A DNA stretch of 9,526 nt. Origin: Shimia_B sp039198835 (GTDB taxonomy: Bacteria; Pseudomonadota; Alphaproteobacteria; Rhodobacterales; Rhodobacteraceae). The translations under genes and the position numbers were made by a program. The notes beneath the pieces were generated by a model, which had not been told where the DNA came from, did not search any database, and worked only from the letters and a program-made list of their open reading frames with translations. The DNA lies in the NCBI GenBank assembly GCA_039198835.1, contig JBCCTH010000107.1:1-9526 (forward strand). The letters are read 5' to 3'. Of this stretch, positions 1-7,141 are shown piece after piece. Numbering within the stretch: the stretch's first letter is position 1; every line of letters begins with the position of its first letter.

Positions 1-191
1 GGGCATTGGCGACTCGAGTAATTGCGTTTGCCACAGTAGTGCCTCGGGCATTTGCGTCTGGGGCAGTGGCTGTTGCGGCCTTGCCTTTTGAGCCAATCGC
101 GCTGGGGGCCTTGGCTGTTGTGATAGTGCCGGTTGCCGCAACGGCCCCGGGCTCAAGCCCGGCGGCGACGATCTTAAACCCGCTTGGCTAA
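1..191. other. Low-complexity Ala-rich open frame at left edge, strand uncertain
   Basis: On the + strand one frame is open from the left edge to a TAA at 189-191. It reads as an Ala/Val/Pro-rich, mostly hydrophobic tail. The DNA is a degenerate succession of TTGGC, TTTGC and GTTGC units, which puts Ala at every second residue in many places. The complementary strand is also open from about 187 to the edge; read that way it is an Ala/Thr/Asn-rich low-complexity sequence, but it has no ATG and only a late GTG. G/C at third positions is only about 60 percent by eye in either reading, lower than in the clear genes. It could be the C-terminus of a + strand gene, part of a - strand repeat protein, or a non-coding degenerate repeat. 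I do not recognise a family. Confidence 0.3.
147..162. repeat. Inverted repeat CCGGGC-TCAA-GCCCGG
   Basis: A perfect 6-bp GC stem (147-152 with 157-162) encloses a TCAA tetraloop. It has no T-run on either side, so it is not a standard intrinsic terminator. It lies inside the + strand open frame that ends at 191. It could be a REP-like intergenic hairpin if that frame is not coding. Confidence 0.4.
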
Positions 192-314
192 TGCAGAGCG
201 CTCGCGCCAGGTTTGCACCAGCGCGCAGCGGTGACAGAGATCTCAGAGGCGGTCTTGCGGCCTCTCACTGACGGGTCGTCTTGAAGCGGCCAAGGCAAGA
301 GGGGTTCGCAGCCC

Positions 315-345
315 GTGGCGGGCCTAAAACGTGGCGGCCTAAAAC
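315..345. repeat. Tandem repeat, 16 + 15 bp
   Basis: The unit GTGGCGGGCCTAAAAC (315-330) is followed immediately by GTGGCGGCCTAAAAC (331-345). The copies are identical except for one missing G. It could be a slippage duplication or a paired protein-binding site; nothing else in the window repeats this unit. Confidence 0.7.
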
Positions 346-480
346 AAGGGGCCATATTAAGGCCGCGCCCAGCGCGGCACCGCGATCTCGCCTTGGCTCT
401 TTGAGGAGTGAAACAGCGCGAGCGAGAAACGCAGAGCGCCTCGAACAGGCTCAACAAGACGTCGGTGAGACGTCATCGGC

Positions 481-517
481 GCGAAGCGTTTGACCCGCGT
501 TTCGCTTTGTCTTGTTG
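481..517 (+). terminator. Possible intrinsic terminator
   Basis: GCGAAGCG (481-488) pairs with CGTTTCGC (498-505) over 8 bp, including one G-U wobble, around a 9-base loop. A T-rich but interrupted tail (TTTGTCTTGTTG, 506-517) follows. It would end a transcript coming from the left edge, before the operon that begins at 685. The impure T tract keeps confidence low; it could instead be a leader structure of the downstream operon. Confidence 0.3.
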
Positions 518-684
518 CGGCCGGTCCACCCGGCATTCAAGGCCGCAGGGTCACGCCCCACTGAGCCTTCCGCAGCGCCGGCGGCGAAGCAGCCGCGTTT
601 CGCGCATGGCCTCGAGTGACGGGGGGGCCGAGATGCCCGCCAAAAGCGCTTGCCTCCGCCCAACCTTCGCGACACCCTCGCGCT

Positions 685-1647
685 ATGGACCCGCCAGCGC
701 GCATAGATTGCCTGCAATTCACAAAACCGTCGCGCGCCCTTTTTCAGGAAATGCGCGGTGGCGAGGTGGACGCGGTTCACATCACCGTCTCTTATCACGA
801 AGGCTTTCGCGAAACCGTGGCAGGCCTTGCCGAATGGAATCGCCTTTTTGAAGAGCATGGCGATCTGATCCTGCGCGGCCTTTGGGCGGATGACATCGAC
901 CATGCCCGCGCCACCGGGCGCACGGCGATCTTTTTTGGCGCGCAAAACCCCGCCCCGCTCGAAGATGATCTCGGCCTCGTCGAAATCCTCCATCAACTGG
1001 GCCTCCGCTTCATGCAGTTGAGCTACAATAATCAGTCGTTGCTTTGCTCGGGCTGCTATGAGCGTGAAGATACCGGGCTCACGAATATGGGCCGCGAAGT
1101 CGTCTCTGAGATGAACCGCGTCGGGCTCGTGATCGATATGAGCCATTCCGGCGACCGGTCTCGCAGAGAGGCGATAGAGCGCTCCGCGCGACCGATCGCG
1201 ATCACCCATGCGAACCCGTCCGAGTGGCATGATGTGCCGCGCAATGTGCGCCCCGAGACGCTTGCCGCCCTTGCAAAGCGCGGCGGCATGCTTGGGTTCT
1301 CGCTTTATCCCCTTCATCTCAAAGATGGGTCCGCCTGCACATTGGAAAGCTTCACCGAGATGGTCGCGCGCACCGCCGAGGCCGTCGGCACGGCGGCTTT
1401 GGGCATCGGCTCGGATCTCTGCCAGGGTCAGGATGACAGCGCCCTGGCCTGGATGCGCGACGGGCGCTGGAAAAAGGCCCGCAGCGGCGCAGCCTTCCCG
1501 GCTCAGCCCGCATTCTTTGCCACGAACCGCGATTTTCCGGCTTTGTCCGAGGGTCTGCGCGCGCGCGGCTTTGACACAAGCGAAACCCATGCCATCATGG
1601 GAGGCAATTGGTATCGGTTTTTCAAAGAGAGTTTCGCGGCCAAATGA
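685..1647 (+). CDS. Peptidase M19 (renal/membrane dipeptidase-like) family protein, atypical active site
   Basis: Predicted 320-residue cytoplasmic protein of the amidohydrolase-fold M19 family, with no signal peptide. Family landmarks are visible: the barrel strand AIFFGAQN (81-88), QLSYNN (111-116), GLTNMGREVVSEMNR (131-145), IDMSH (150-154), ITHAN (173-177), RNV (186-188), GIGSD (240-244) and a C-terminal MGGNWYRFF (305-313). The retained metal or substrate residues should be H154, H175, R186 and D244. The canonical N-terminal HxD pair is absent (IDCLQF, 7-12), and the usual bridging Glu is replaced by Gln 87. The ATG at 685 is preferred because homology begins directly after it; a GTG at 616 would add an unconserved Arg/Pro-rich tail. 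No good ribosome binding site is seen. It is first in a three-gene coupled operon. The family resembles the dipeptidase-like gene beside dgcAB in Pseudomonas, so a role in dipeptide or N-methylated amino acid metabolism is only an inference. Confidence 0.85.
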   Translation: MDPPARIDCLQFTKPSRALFQEMRGGEVDAVHITVSYHEGFRETVAGLAEWNRLFEEHGDLILRGLWADDIDHARATGRTAIFFGAQNPAPLEDDLGLVEILHQLGLRFMQLSYNNQSLLCSGCYEREDTGLTNMGREVVSEMNRVGLVIDMSHSGDRSRREAIERSARPIAITHANPSEWHDVPRNVRPETLAALAKRGGMLGFSLYPLHLKDGSACTLESFTEMVARTAEAVGTAALGIGSDLCQGQDDSALAWMRDGRWKKARSGAAFPAQPAFFATNRDFPALSEGLRARGFDTSETHAIMGGNWYRFFKESFAAK

Positions 1648-3287
1648 TGGATGGTGCGCCTTCCTTTTCTGAGCTCGCTTTGCGCCCTCCCGGCGAGGTG
1701 ATGCGCCTCGAGAGGCTCGGGGTCATGCAGCCGACGCGCCTCTCGTTCCTACGCGTTCTCATGCGAAAGCTCTCCGAGATGAACGCGACGGTGACACGCC
1801 CTCTCTGGGAAATGAGTGACAAGGGCCATGGGCGGGCTGTCTATACGATCCGCTTCGCCGGCCGCGCTTATTCGCTCGTCGCTTTCTCGCAGGCCCTCGC
1901 GGATGAGGAGCGCACAGACCGTGTCATCGCCACGAAATGGGACGCGGCTTTCGTTCTATTCGACGGCGTGCCCGATGACGCTGATCTCGCCCGCCTCGCG
2001 CACAACGTCCCGTTGCAAGAAGCCGGGCGTCTTGGGCCGCGCGATCTCGTCCTGAGCCGGGCAAACAAATCGGTGCGCCTTTTCGAACACGTGGTTCAGG
2101 CACTGCGCGCTGGCCGCCAGCCGGATAAGCAGATGATCCGCGATACCGGCTATCTGATGCGCACCACGGCCGTTTACGGCAACGGCAAGTTCGGACTGGC
2201 CGATCGCGAGACTTTCGCAAAGCGCGACGGGCTCACCGGCCCCTTCGCGGCGGAAATGCTGACAGTCTGGCTTATCCGCGCCTTCACCCATGATCTGGCC
2301 GAGCATCTTGGTGGCGCACCGATTGACCGCGCCCTCAAACGCCATCTGGGCATCGGCAACGCAACCGGGCTCGGCATGGCCCCCTTCCTCGTGTCCCATC
2401 CAATGCTTCTCGATGCGTGGTTTCGCGTGCGCGAAACCGCGCTTGCCCGTGTTTTGGCGCTTGGTGAGATATCCGAAGAGGAGGCCGAGGCTTTGATGAA
2501 AAGCGCCAGCGAGGCAGGAAAATACCTTTCAAGCTGGCGCGTGAGCGAGACCGATGCGCAAGCAGAAATCGATGCGCTGGCGGGGGCATGGTCTGAGTTT
2601 CGCGCAGGTTTCACAAAAGCCGCTCTTTTGTCACCGGGGGGTCTCAGGCGCGTTTTCGCAAAGGCCAAGGCCCATGGCACGGCGCTCGAAGAACTGGCGG
2701 CCGCCTGGCTTCTAGAGCCTTTTGGAGCGCTTATCGACGACCTCGCAGAGGCGCAGGCGACGGATGCGACACCAGAGCTCGACGCGGCTATGACCTGCCG
2801 CGCGCTCAAGGCTCTTATCGAGGAAAACTGTGCCTGGGCGCTGGAATGTGACTTTGAGAGCCCCGAGGCGCAGGCGCAGTTTTGGTATGTCTCGGAAGAA
2901 AAGCTTGAGCCGCGCCTGGGCCTGCGCGGGCGGGATGCGGGATGTGAGCGCGAAACGCCGCTTGATAGCGCCCGGCAGTTCAACGCGCTCCATGAAGCCC
3001 TGCCCGCCGCAGAGACGCCGCTCTGGCGCTTTTTGGCCGAGCATCCAGAACATCGGGCGGCGGCCCGCCGTGCGCAGATGCTTGCCCATCATCCTTATGC
3101 CGAAGTGCGTGCGAACCTCTTGGCGCAGGAGGCCGCGCCCATACATCTCTTGCGCGCCAAGCTCTCCTTCTTCGGTGCGACGCGGTTTGACCCGAAATCG
3201 CGGCTGTGGACGCGGGTGACCCTGGCGCAGGGCTTGCCGTTGCATGATGAAATCGGTCGTGAGAGCCCTTGGCTCCCCGTGATCTGA
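1644..3287 (+). CDS. Conserved-looking protein of unknown function, 547 aa
   Basis: Soluble, mostly helical-looking protein of 547 residues with no signal peptide or membrane segment. I do not recognise a named domain, although the sequence looks like a widespread proteobacterial hypothetical family. Conspicuous motif-like stretches are TGYLMRTTAVYGNGKFG (168-184), PFAAEMLTVWLIRAF (200-214), a Gly-rich GIGNATGLGMAPF (236-248), and WALECDF plus FWYVSEEKLEPRLG (398-426). The middle (270-370) is rich in Ala, Glu and Lys and probably helical. The start chosen is the ATG at 1644, which overlaps the upstream TGA in an ATGA arrangement, implying translational coupling; an ATG at 1647 is equally possible, and a GTG at 1608 would lengthen the overlap. 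A purine-rich AAAGAGAG lies at 1624-1631. The 3' end overlaps the next gene. The Gly-rich stretch suggests nucleotide or cofactor binding, but this is a guess. Confidence 0.85.
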   Translation: MMDGAPSFSELALRPPGEVMRLERLGVMQPTRLSFLRVLMRKLSEMNATVTRPLWEMSDKGHGRAVYTIRFAGRAYSLVAFSQALADEERTDRVIATKWDAAFVLFDGVPDDADLARLAHNVPLQEAGRLGPRDLVLSRANKSVRLFEHVVQALRAGRQPDKQMIRDTGYLMRTTAVYGNGKFGLADRETFAKRDGLTGPFAAEMLTVWLIRAFTHDLAEHLGGAPIDRALKRHLGIGNATGLGMAPFLVSHPMLLDAWFRVRETALARVLALGEISEEEAEALMKSASEAGKYLSSWRVSETDAQAEIDALAGAWSEFRAGFTKAALLSPGGLRRVFAKAKAHGTALEELAAAWLLEPFGALIDDLAEAQATDATPELDAAMTCRALKALIEENCAWALECDFESPEAQAQFWYVSEEKLEPRLGLRGRDAGCERETPLDSARQFNALHEALPAAETPLWRFLAEHPEHRAAARRAQMLAHHPYAEVRANLLAQEAAPIHLLRAKLSFFGATRFDPKSRLWTRVTLAQGLPLHDEIGRESPWLPVI

Positions 3288-3826
3288 GCGTTTCGCGCGC
3301 TGAACTTTTCGCGCTTGTGCTGCGGGCGTGTCGCGGGGCCGGGCTCCCGCAGAGCCACGGCGAGGATTTCGCCGTCGCGGTATCCAGATTTGGCGACAGA
3401 GCCGCGATCGAGGCTTTGGCGCGCGCCCTGGTGGCAGGGTGGCGGATGCCGAGCTTGCGCGAAGAAGGGGGCCGCCTTTGGGTTTCAGATGCGCGCGCCA
3501 CGTGCGATTTGCCGGTGGCGTGCGACGCGCTTTTTGCGGGCGTCTCGGAGGTTCGCCTGGAAGCCCTTGATGAGCCCGGCTTGATCGCGCCCTTTCTGGC
3601 GCGTGAAACGCAGGAACGCGCGCTTTTTCTGCGCGCCAGCGGGGGGCCGGGCCTGTGGGTTCTCAAGCGCAGGCAGCCTGAGCGAGAGCTGAGCCCGCCC
3701 GGCGGCCGCATCACCGTCGCGCGCGAAACCTTCAATGCGCTTCAAAGCCATGCCGCCAAGACCTATGTGCCCGCCACGCAAACATCGCGTCAGGGCGCGG
3801 GGGCGGGTGCCATCGACAATGATTGA
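3269..3826 (+). CDS. DUF3726-like protein, 185 aa
   Basis: Small soluble protein. Its N-terminal helix (SRAELFALVLRACRGAGLP, 9-27) and C-terminal signature (TYVPAT, 165-170, then SR, GAGAG and DND to residue 185) resemble what I remember of DUF3726, a family of unknown function; this was not verified by a search. The only usable start in the open frame is TTG at 3269, because a TGA occupies 3260-3262; the short purine run GAGAG (3261-3265) lies just ahead of it. The start sits 19 bases inside the upstream gene, so translation is probably coupled. The 3' end runs 37 bases into the convergent truA. It is the last gene of the trio starting at 685, and its function should be read together with the 547-residue protein. 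Confidence 0.72.
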   Translation: MAPRDLSVSRAELFALVLRACRGAGLPQSHGEDFAVAVSRFGDRAAIEALARALVAGWRMPSLREEGGRLWVSDARATCDLPVACDALFAGVSEVRLEALDEPGLIAPFLARETQERALFLRASGGPGLWVLKRRQPERELSPPGGRITVARETFNALQSHAAKTYVPATQTSRQGAGAGAIDND

Positions 3827-4593
3827 TCAAACGGGTCGATGGGGTAACCGACGCGCTTGAGCGCAAGGCCATGGGGCGGACAAACGGGGCCGCATCGGCT
3901 CCGGTCACGGGCCTCAAGCGCGGCGCGAACGTCTTCTGGGCGCCAGGCGCCCGCGCCGACGCGCTCGAGCGTCCCCACGAAGCTGCGCACCTGATTGTGC
4001 AAAAAGCTTCGCGCTCTGACCTTGAAATAGAACTCCCGCCCGCCCGGATAGGCGCGCTCGGTGATCGTGATCTCATCGACCGATTTAAGCGGCGAGGCGG
4101 CTTGGCAAATCGATGAACGAAAGGTTGTGAAATCATGACGCCCAATGAGAAAGGCAGCGGCTTTTTGCATCGGTGCGAGCGCGAGAGTTCCGGCCAGATG
4201 CCAGACCTTGCCGGCATCTAGCGTCGGCGGGGCGCGGCGCGTCACCAAGCGAAACTCATATTCGCGCTCGAGCGCCGAAAACCGAGCATGCCAGTCATCG
4301 GTTGGGGCACGGGCGCACGCGCTGATGGCAACAGGGCTCGGCTTGAGGTGATAATTGAGCGCCTCTGAAAGGCGAAACGGGTCCCATTCCTTCACAAGAT
4401 CACAATGGGCAACCTGGCCCCAGGCATGCACACCCGCATCTGTGCGGCCTGCCGCGCCAATGGAGGCCACATCGCTTTCAAGCTTACCGAGCGCGGCCTC
4501 GATGGCCCCTTGCACAGTGGGCTGATCCGCCTGCCGTTGCCAGCCTGCAAACGGCGCGCCGTCATATTCGATCTTGAGCGCATAGCGTGCCAT
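3790..4593 (-). CDS. truA: tRNA pseudouridine synthase A
   Basis: TruA isomerises uridine to pseudouridine at positions 38-40 of the tRNA anticodon arm. The 267-residue length is normal. The start MARYALKIEYDGAPFAGWQRQ region is the family's opening strand. The catalytic motif GRTDAGVHA (49-57) contains the nucleophile D52, and further landmarks are ALNYHL (78-83), HARFSALEREYEF (101-113), GRHDFTTFR (150-158), FLHNQVR (197-203) and a C-terminal PPHGLALKRVGYP (239-251). The ATG at 4591-4593 places the protein start exactly at the family N-terminus; no strong ribosome binding site precedes it. It is a single gene, convergent with the DUF3726-like gene (37-base overlap of the 3' ends) and divergent from ycjX. 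The C-terminal tail MAPAPAP is short and unremarkable. Confidence 0.97.
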   Translation of the reverse strand: MARYALKIEYDGAPFAGWQRQADQPTVQGAIEAALGKLESDVASIGAAGRTDAGVHAWGQVAHCDLVKEWDPFRLSEALNYHLKPSPVAISACARAPTDDWHARFSALEREYEFRLVTRRAPPTLDAGKVWHLAGTLALAPMQKAAAFLIGRHDFTTFRSSICQAASPLKSVDEITITERAYPGGREFYFKVRARSFLHNQVRSFVGTLERVGAGAWRPEDVRAALEARDRSRCGPVCPPHGLALKRVGYPIDPFDQSLSMAPAPAP

Positions 4594-4662
4594 GGGCGGG
4601 GCCTAGCGGCTCGGTGGCGCGAGTTCAACTTGGGGAAAGTCGGCGCGCAGTCATCCGCGCTC

Positions 4663-4691
4663 TGGGCATCACGGGCGGCGATGCCTATGTT
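4663..4691 (+). promoter_or_regulatory. Weak candidate promoter for the ycjX operon
   Basis: TGGGCA (4663-4668) and TATGTT (4686-4691) are separated by exactly 17 bases, each matching the sigma-70-type consensus at 4 of 6 positions. Transcription would begin near 4698, leaving a short leader that contains the GAAGGGTGAG ribosome binding site (4704-4713). It lies in the 122-base divergent gap between truA and ycjX. The match is weak and could be chance. Confidence 0.25.
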
Positions 4692-4715
4692 GGGGCGGCA
4701 AGCGAAGGGTGAGAC

Positions 4716-6125
4716 TTGGTCATCGATACTGTAACCGACGGTGTGAGCCGCGCCGTGGGCGGAATTACCGGAACCGTGACCGGGCTTTTCACTGACCCCG
4801 TCATCAGGCTCGGCGTCACCGGGCTTTCCCGCGCGGGGAAAACCGTGTTCATCACGTCGCTCGTCGCCAATCTTCTTGACCGGGGGCGCATGCCCCAACT
4901 CGCATCAGTGGCGAGCGGCGCGCTGCAACATGCCTATTTGCAGCCCCAGCCGGACGACACGATCCCCCGATTTGACTATGAAACGCACCTGGCCGCGATG
5001 ACGGGAACAAAGCCGCAATGGCCGCAATCCACACGGGCCGTCAGCGAGCTGCGGCTTTCGCTCATTCTTCAACCCCGGGGGGTGTTGAGCGGGTTCTCGG
5101 GCCCCAAGACCATCCATCTCGATATCATTGATTATCCCGGTGAATGGCTGCTCGATCTCGGGCTCCTCAGCAAAAGCTATACGGAGTGGTCATCGGGCGT
5201 TTTGGAAAGGCTGCGCCTGCGCGACTGCGGCGCGCCCTATCTCGCCAAGGTCGCCTCACTTGAGACACAGGTGCGCTATGACGAGCCCGTCGCCAAAGCG
5301 CTTGCCGCCGAGTTCACGCGCTATCTCCATGCCGCGCGCGCGGCCGGTTACGCTGATTGCACACCGGGGCGGTTCTTGTTGCCCGGGGAGCTTGAAGGCT
5401 CGCCCGTTCTGACCTTCGCGCCCCTCGAAGGGACGGGCGGACGCCGCAGCCTCTTGCGAGAGATGGAGCGCCGCTTCGAGGCCTATAAGGCGAAAGTTGT
5501 GAAGCCATTCTTCAGGGATCATTTCGCGCGGCTTGATCGTCAGATCGTCTTGCTCGACGTGCTCGGCGCGATCCATGAAGGGCCCAAGGCCGTCGAGGCG
5601 CTGCGGCAGACGATGGCCGATACGCTTGCCGCGTTTCGCCCCGGCCGCAACGCTTTTTTGACGTCGCTTCTCCTCGGCAAACGCGTCGACAAGATCCTTT
5701 TCGCCGCGACCAAGGCCGATCATTTGCATCATGAGCAGCATGCCAAACTCACGGCGATCATGGAGGCTCTGACCCGCGACGCAAGTGACCGGGCGCGCTT
5801 TGCGGGCGCGGCGACGGGGGCGATGGCGATCTCCGCTCTGCGCACCACGACCGAAACAACGCTCGACCATGACGGGCGCACGCTCAAAGCCGTCGCGGGC
5901 CTCACCGAAAGCGGGAAACGCGCCGCATATTACCCCGGAGAGCTGCCAATAGACCCGTCGCGCATTCTCAATCCGGCGCGCGAGGCCGCCGAGGATTGGC
6001 CTTTTGGCGAAGTGGCGGTAATGCGGTTTCAACCGGCCTTGCAAGACATCGCGCCGGGCGATGGCCCACCCCATATCAGGCTCGATAAAGCCGCCGAATT
6101 TCTCCTGGGGGATCGATTGCGATGA
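4716..6125 (+). CDS. ycjX: YcjX family P-loop NTPase
   Basis: YcjX is a GTPase-like protein linked to the phage-shock (Psp) envelope-stress regulon in enterobacteria; its biochemical role is still poorly defined. In this 469-residue protein the Walker A/G1 motif is GLSRAGKT (36-43). The G3 region is DIIDYPGEW (136-144), characteristic of YcjX instead of the usual DxxG. The family hallmark RQIVLLDVLGAIHEGP lies at 275-290, and the G4-like TKAD at 332-335. There are no membrane spans. The TTG start at 4716 is supported by GAAGGGTGAG at 4704-4713, and the short amphipathic lead-in before the P-loop matches the family. The stop overlaps the ycjF start in an ATGA arrangement, so the two are translationally coupled, as expected for a pair that acts together. 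Length is normal and no motif is missing. Confidence 0.95.
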   Translation: MVIDTVTDGVSRAVGGITGTVTGLFTDPVIRLGVTGLSRAGKTVFITSLVANLLDRGRMPQLASVASGALQHAYLQPQPDDTIPRFDYETHLAAMTGTKPQWPQSTRAVSELRLSLILQPRGVLSGFSGPKTIHLDIIDYPGEWLLDLGLLSKSYTEWSSGVLERLRLRDCGAPYLAKVASLETQVRYDEPVAKALAAEFTRYLHAARAAGYADCTPGRFLLPGELEGSPVLTFAPLEGTGGRRSLLREMERRFEAYKAKVVKPFFRDHFARLDRQIVLLDVLGAIHEGPKAVEALRQTMADTLAAFRPGRNAFLTSLLLGKRVDKILFAATKADHLHHEQHAKLTAIMEALTRDASDRARFAGAATGAMAISALRTTTETTLDHDGRTLKAVAGLTESGKRAAYYPGELPIDPSRILNPAREAAEDWPFGEVAVMRFQPALQDIAPGDGPPHIRLDKAAEFLLGDRLR

Positions 6126-7123
6126 ACCAAGACACTCAGAAAACGGGCCCGGTTTTCCTTGAGCTCGACGACGGTGACCAACCGACACCGGCTCAGGCAC
6201 CGCCCGTTCCCGATGAGTTGCCGAGCGGCGCAGCGATGCAGACCGTGGCGGCCCTTGCGGCGCGCCCCGCTTCGCCTTTGGCGCGGTGGTTCTGGTCGCT
6301 TCTACTCGCCGTGATTGGCTTTTTCGTGTCTCTGGCCGCGTGGAACACGCTCACCGCGCTTTTGGCGAGCAATCCCATTTTAGGCTATGGTGCCGCGCTT
6401 CTGCTCGGGGCGTTCGTGCTCGTGGCCTCCTTGATCGCGCTGCGCGAAATCGCCGCTTTCTCTCGGCTCAACCGCGTCGATGCGATCAGGTCGCGCGCCC
6501 AGGCGGCGCTCGTTGCATCTGATCTGGCACAGGCGAAATCCGTCGTTGCCGCGTTGAGCGGGCTCTATAAAGCGCGGCCTGAAATGAAGATCGCGCGGAG
6601 GAGGATCGACGACCGACAAGGTGAGATCTTTGATGCTGACGGTATCTTGGGCCTCGCGGAGAACGAGCTCCTCGCCCCGCTGGATGCGGCCGCGCAAAAG
6701 GAGGTGGAAGCCGCCAGCAGGCAGGTGGCCACGATCACAGCGCTCGTCCCGCTCGCGCTCGTTGATGTGTTCACTGCGCTTTCGGCCAATATCCGCATGA
6801 TCCGCCGCGTCGCGGAAGTCTATGGTGGGCGCTCAGGAACACTGGGGTCCTGGCGCTTGACGCGCGCCGTCCTCTCCCATCTCGTCGCCACGGGCGCGGT
6901 TGCGGTGGGTGATGATCTTCTGGGCTCGGTCGCGGGCGGCAGCCTTCTCGGGAAGATATCCCGGCGCTTTGGCGAAGGCCTCGTGAACGGCGCATTGACG
7001 GCGCGCGTGGGCGTGGCAGCGATGGAAGTGTGCCGCCCCCTGCCTTTTGTGGCCCAAAAGCGCCCGAGTGTGACTGCGCTGGTGCGCCGCGCGCTGGGCG
7101 GCCTGTTTGACAGGCAAAGCTAA
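6122..7123 (+). CDS. ycjF: YcjF / UPF0283 family inner-membrane protein
   Basis: Membrane partner of YcjX, 333 residues. Residues 1-50 are a Pro/Asp-rich disordered cytoplasmic tail. Two clear transmembrane segments follow (about 55-77 and 85-108). After a charged helical region (110-200, including LNRVDAIRSRAQAAL, 116-130) comes the DUF697-like C-terminal domain with hydrophobic stretches at about 203-222 and 255-275 and a conserved-looking GKISRRFGEGLVNGALTARVG (277-297). The ATG at 6122 overlaps the ycjX stop (ATGA). The downstream flavoprotein gene starts 18 bases later with its own strong ribosome binding site. The role, probably in envelope stress together with YcjX, is inferred from the family; the exact function is unknown. 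Confidence 0.93.
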   Translation: MNQDTQKTGPVFLELDDGDQPTPAQAPPVPDELPSGAAMQTVAALAARPASPLARWFWSLLLAVIGFFVSLAAWNTLTALLASNPILGYGAALLLGAFVLVASLIALREIAAFSRLNRVDAIRSRAQAALVASDLAQAKSVVAALSGLYKARPEMKIARRRIDDRQGEIFDADGILGLAENELLAPLDAAAQKEVEAASRQVATITALVPLALVDVFTALSANIRMIRRVAEVYGGRSGTLGSWRLTRAVLSHLVATGAVAVGDDLLGSVAGGSLLGKISRRFGEGLVNGALTARVGVAAMEVCRPLPFVAQKRPSVTALVRRALGGLFDRQS

Positions 7124-7127
7124 GGCG

Positions 7128-7133
7128 AAGGAG
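7128..7133 (+). promoter_or_regulatory. Strong ribosome binding site AAGGAG
   Basis: AAGGAG sits 8 bases before the ATG at 7142 and is the strongest Shine-Dalgarno sequence in the window. It fixes the start of the flavoprotein and suggests this gene is translated more efficiently than the coupled ycjX-ycjF pair upstream. Confidence 0.85.
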
Positions 7134-7141
7134 AAAGAGCA

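Larger units (their letters stand above)
192..684. other. Gene-free stretch upstream of the M19-like operon
   Basis: No frame here gives a protein I recognise. The short open frames are Arg/Ser/Pro-rich, as expected from out-of-frame GC-rich DNA. What can be seen is a 15/16-bp tandem duplication at 315-345, a GACGTC-GGTGA-GACGTC hairpin at 458-474, a stronger hairpin at 481-505 followed by a T-rich stretch, and a small GCCGG/CCGGC inverted repeat near 519-534. The promoter of the downstream three-gene operon should lie here, but I could not find a convincing -35/-10 pair. Confidence 0.5.

Noticed and set aside
490..518. TTGACC followed 17 bases later by TGTTGC as a promoter for the M19-like operon
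   Set aside because: The -10 hexamer matches the consensus poorly, and the element overlaps the hairpin at 481-505.
616..684. GTG start giving a 23-residue N-terminal extension of the M19-like protein
   Set aside because: The extension is Pro/Arg/Ser-rich without family resemblance or a ribosome binding site; homology begins just after the ATG at 685.
408..851. 147-codon + strand frame across the start of the M19-like gene
   Set aside because: It is very Arg-rich with no motif and overlaps a well supported gene in another frame.
451..1590. Long open frame of 379 codons on the - strand
   Set aside because: It is antisense to the M19-like gene, whose frame matches a known family along its whole length. 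The antisense product is Arg/Ala-rich with no recognisable motif, as GC-rich shadow frames usually are.
2174..2983. 269-codon Ser/Ala-rich open frame on the - strand
   Set aside because: It is antisense to the 547-aa gene; the Ser/Arg/Ala composition is that of a shadow frame, while the + strand frame is coupled to its neighbours on both sides.
4607..4644. TTGAAC-N17-TAGGCC on the - strand as a truA promoter
   Set aside because: The -35 is acceptable, but the -10 matches consensus at only two positions, so it cannot be supported.
5256..6200. 314-codon open frame on the - strand
   Set aside because: It is antisense to ycjX and the start of ycjF, both well supported by motifs, and it resembles no family.
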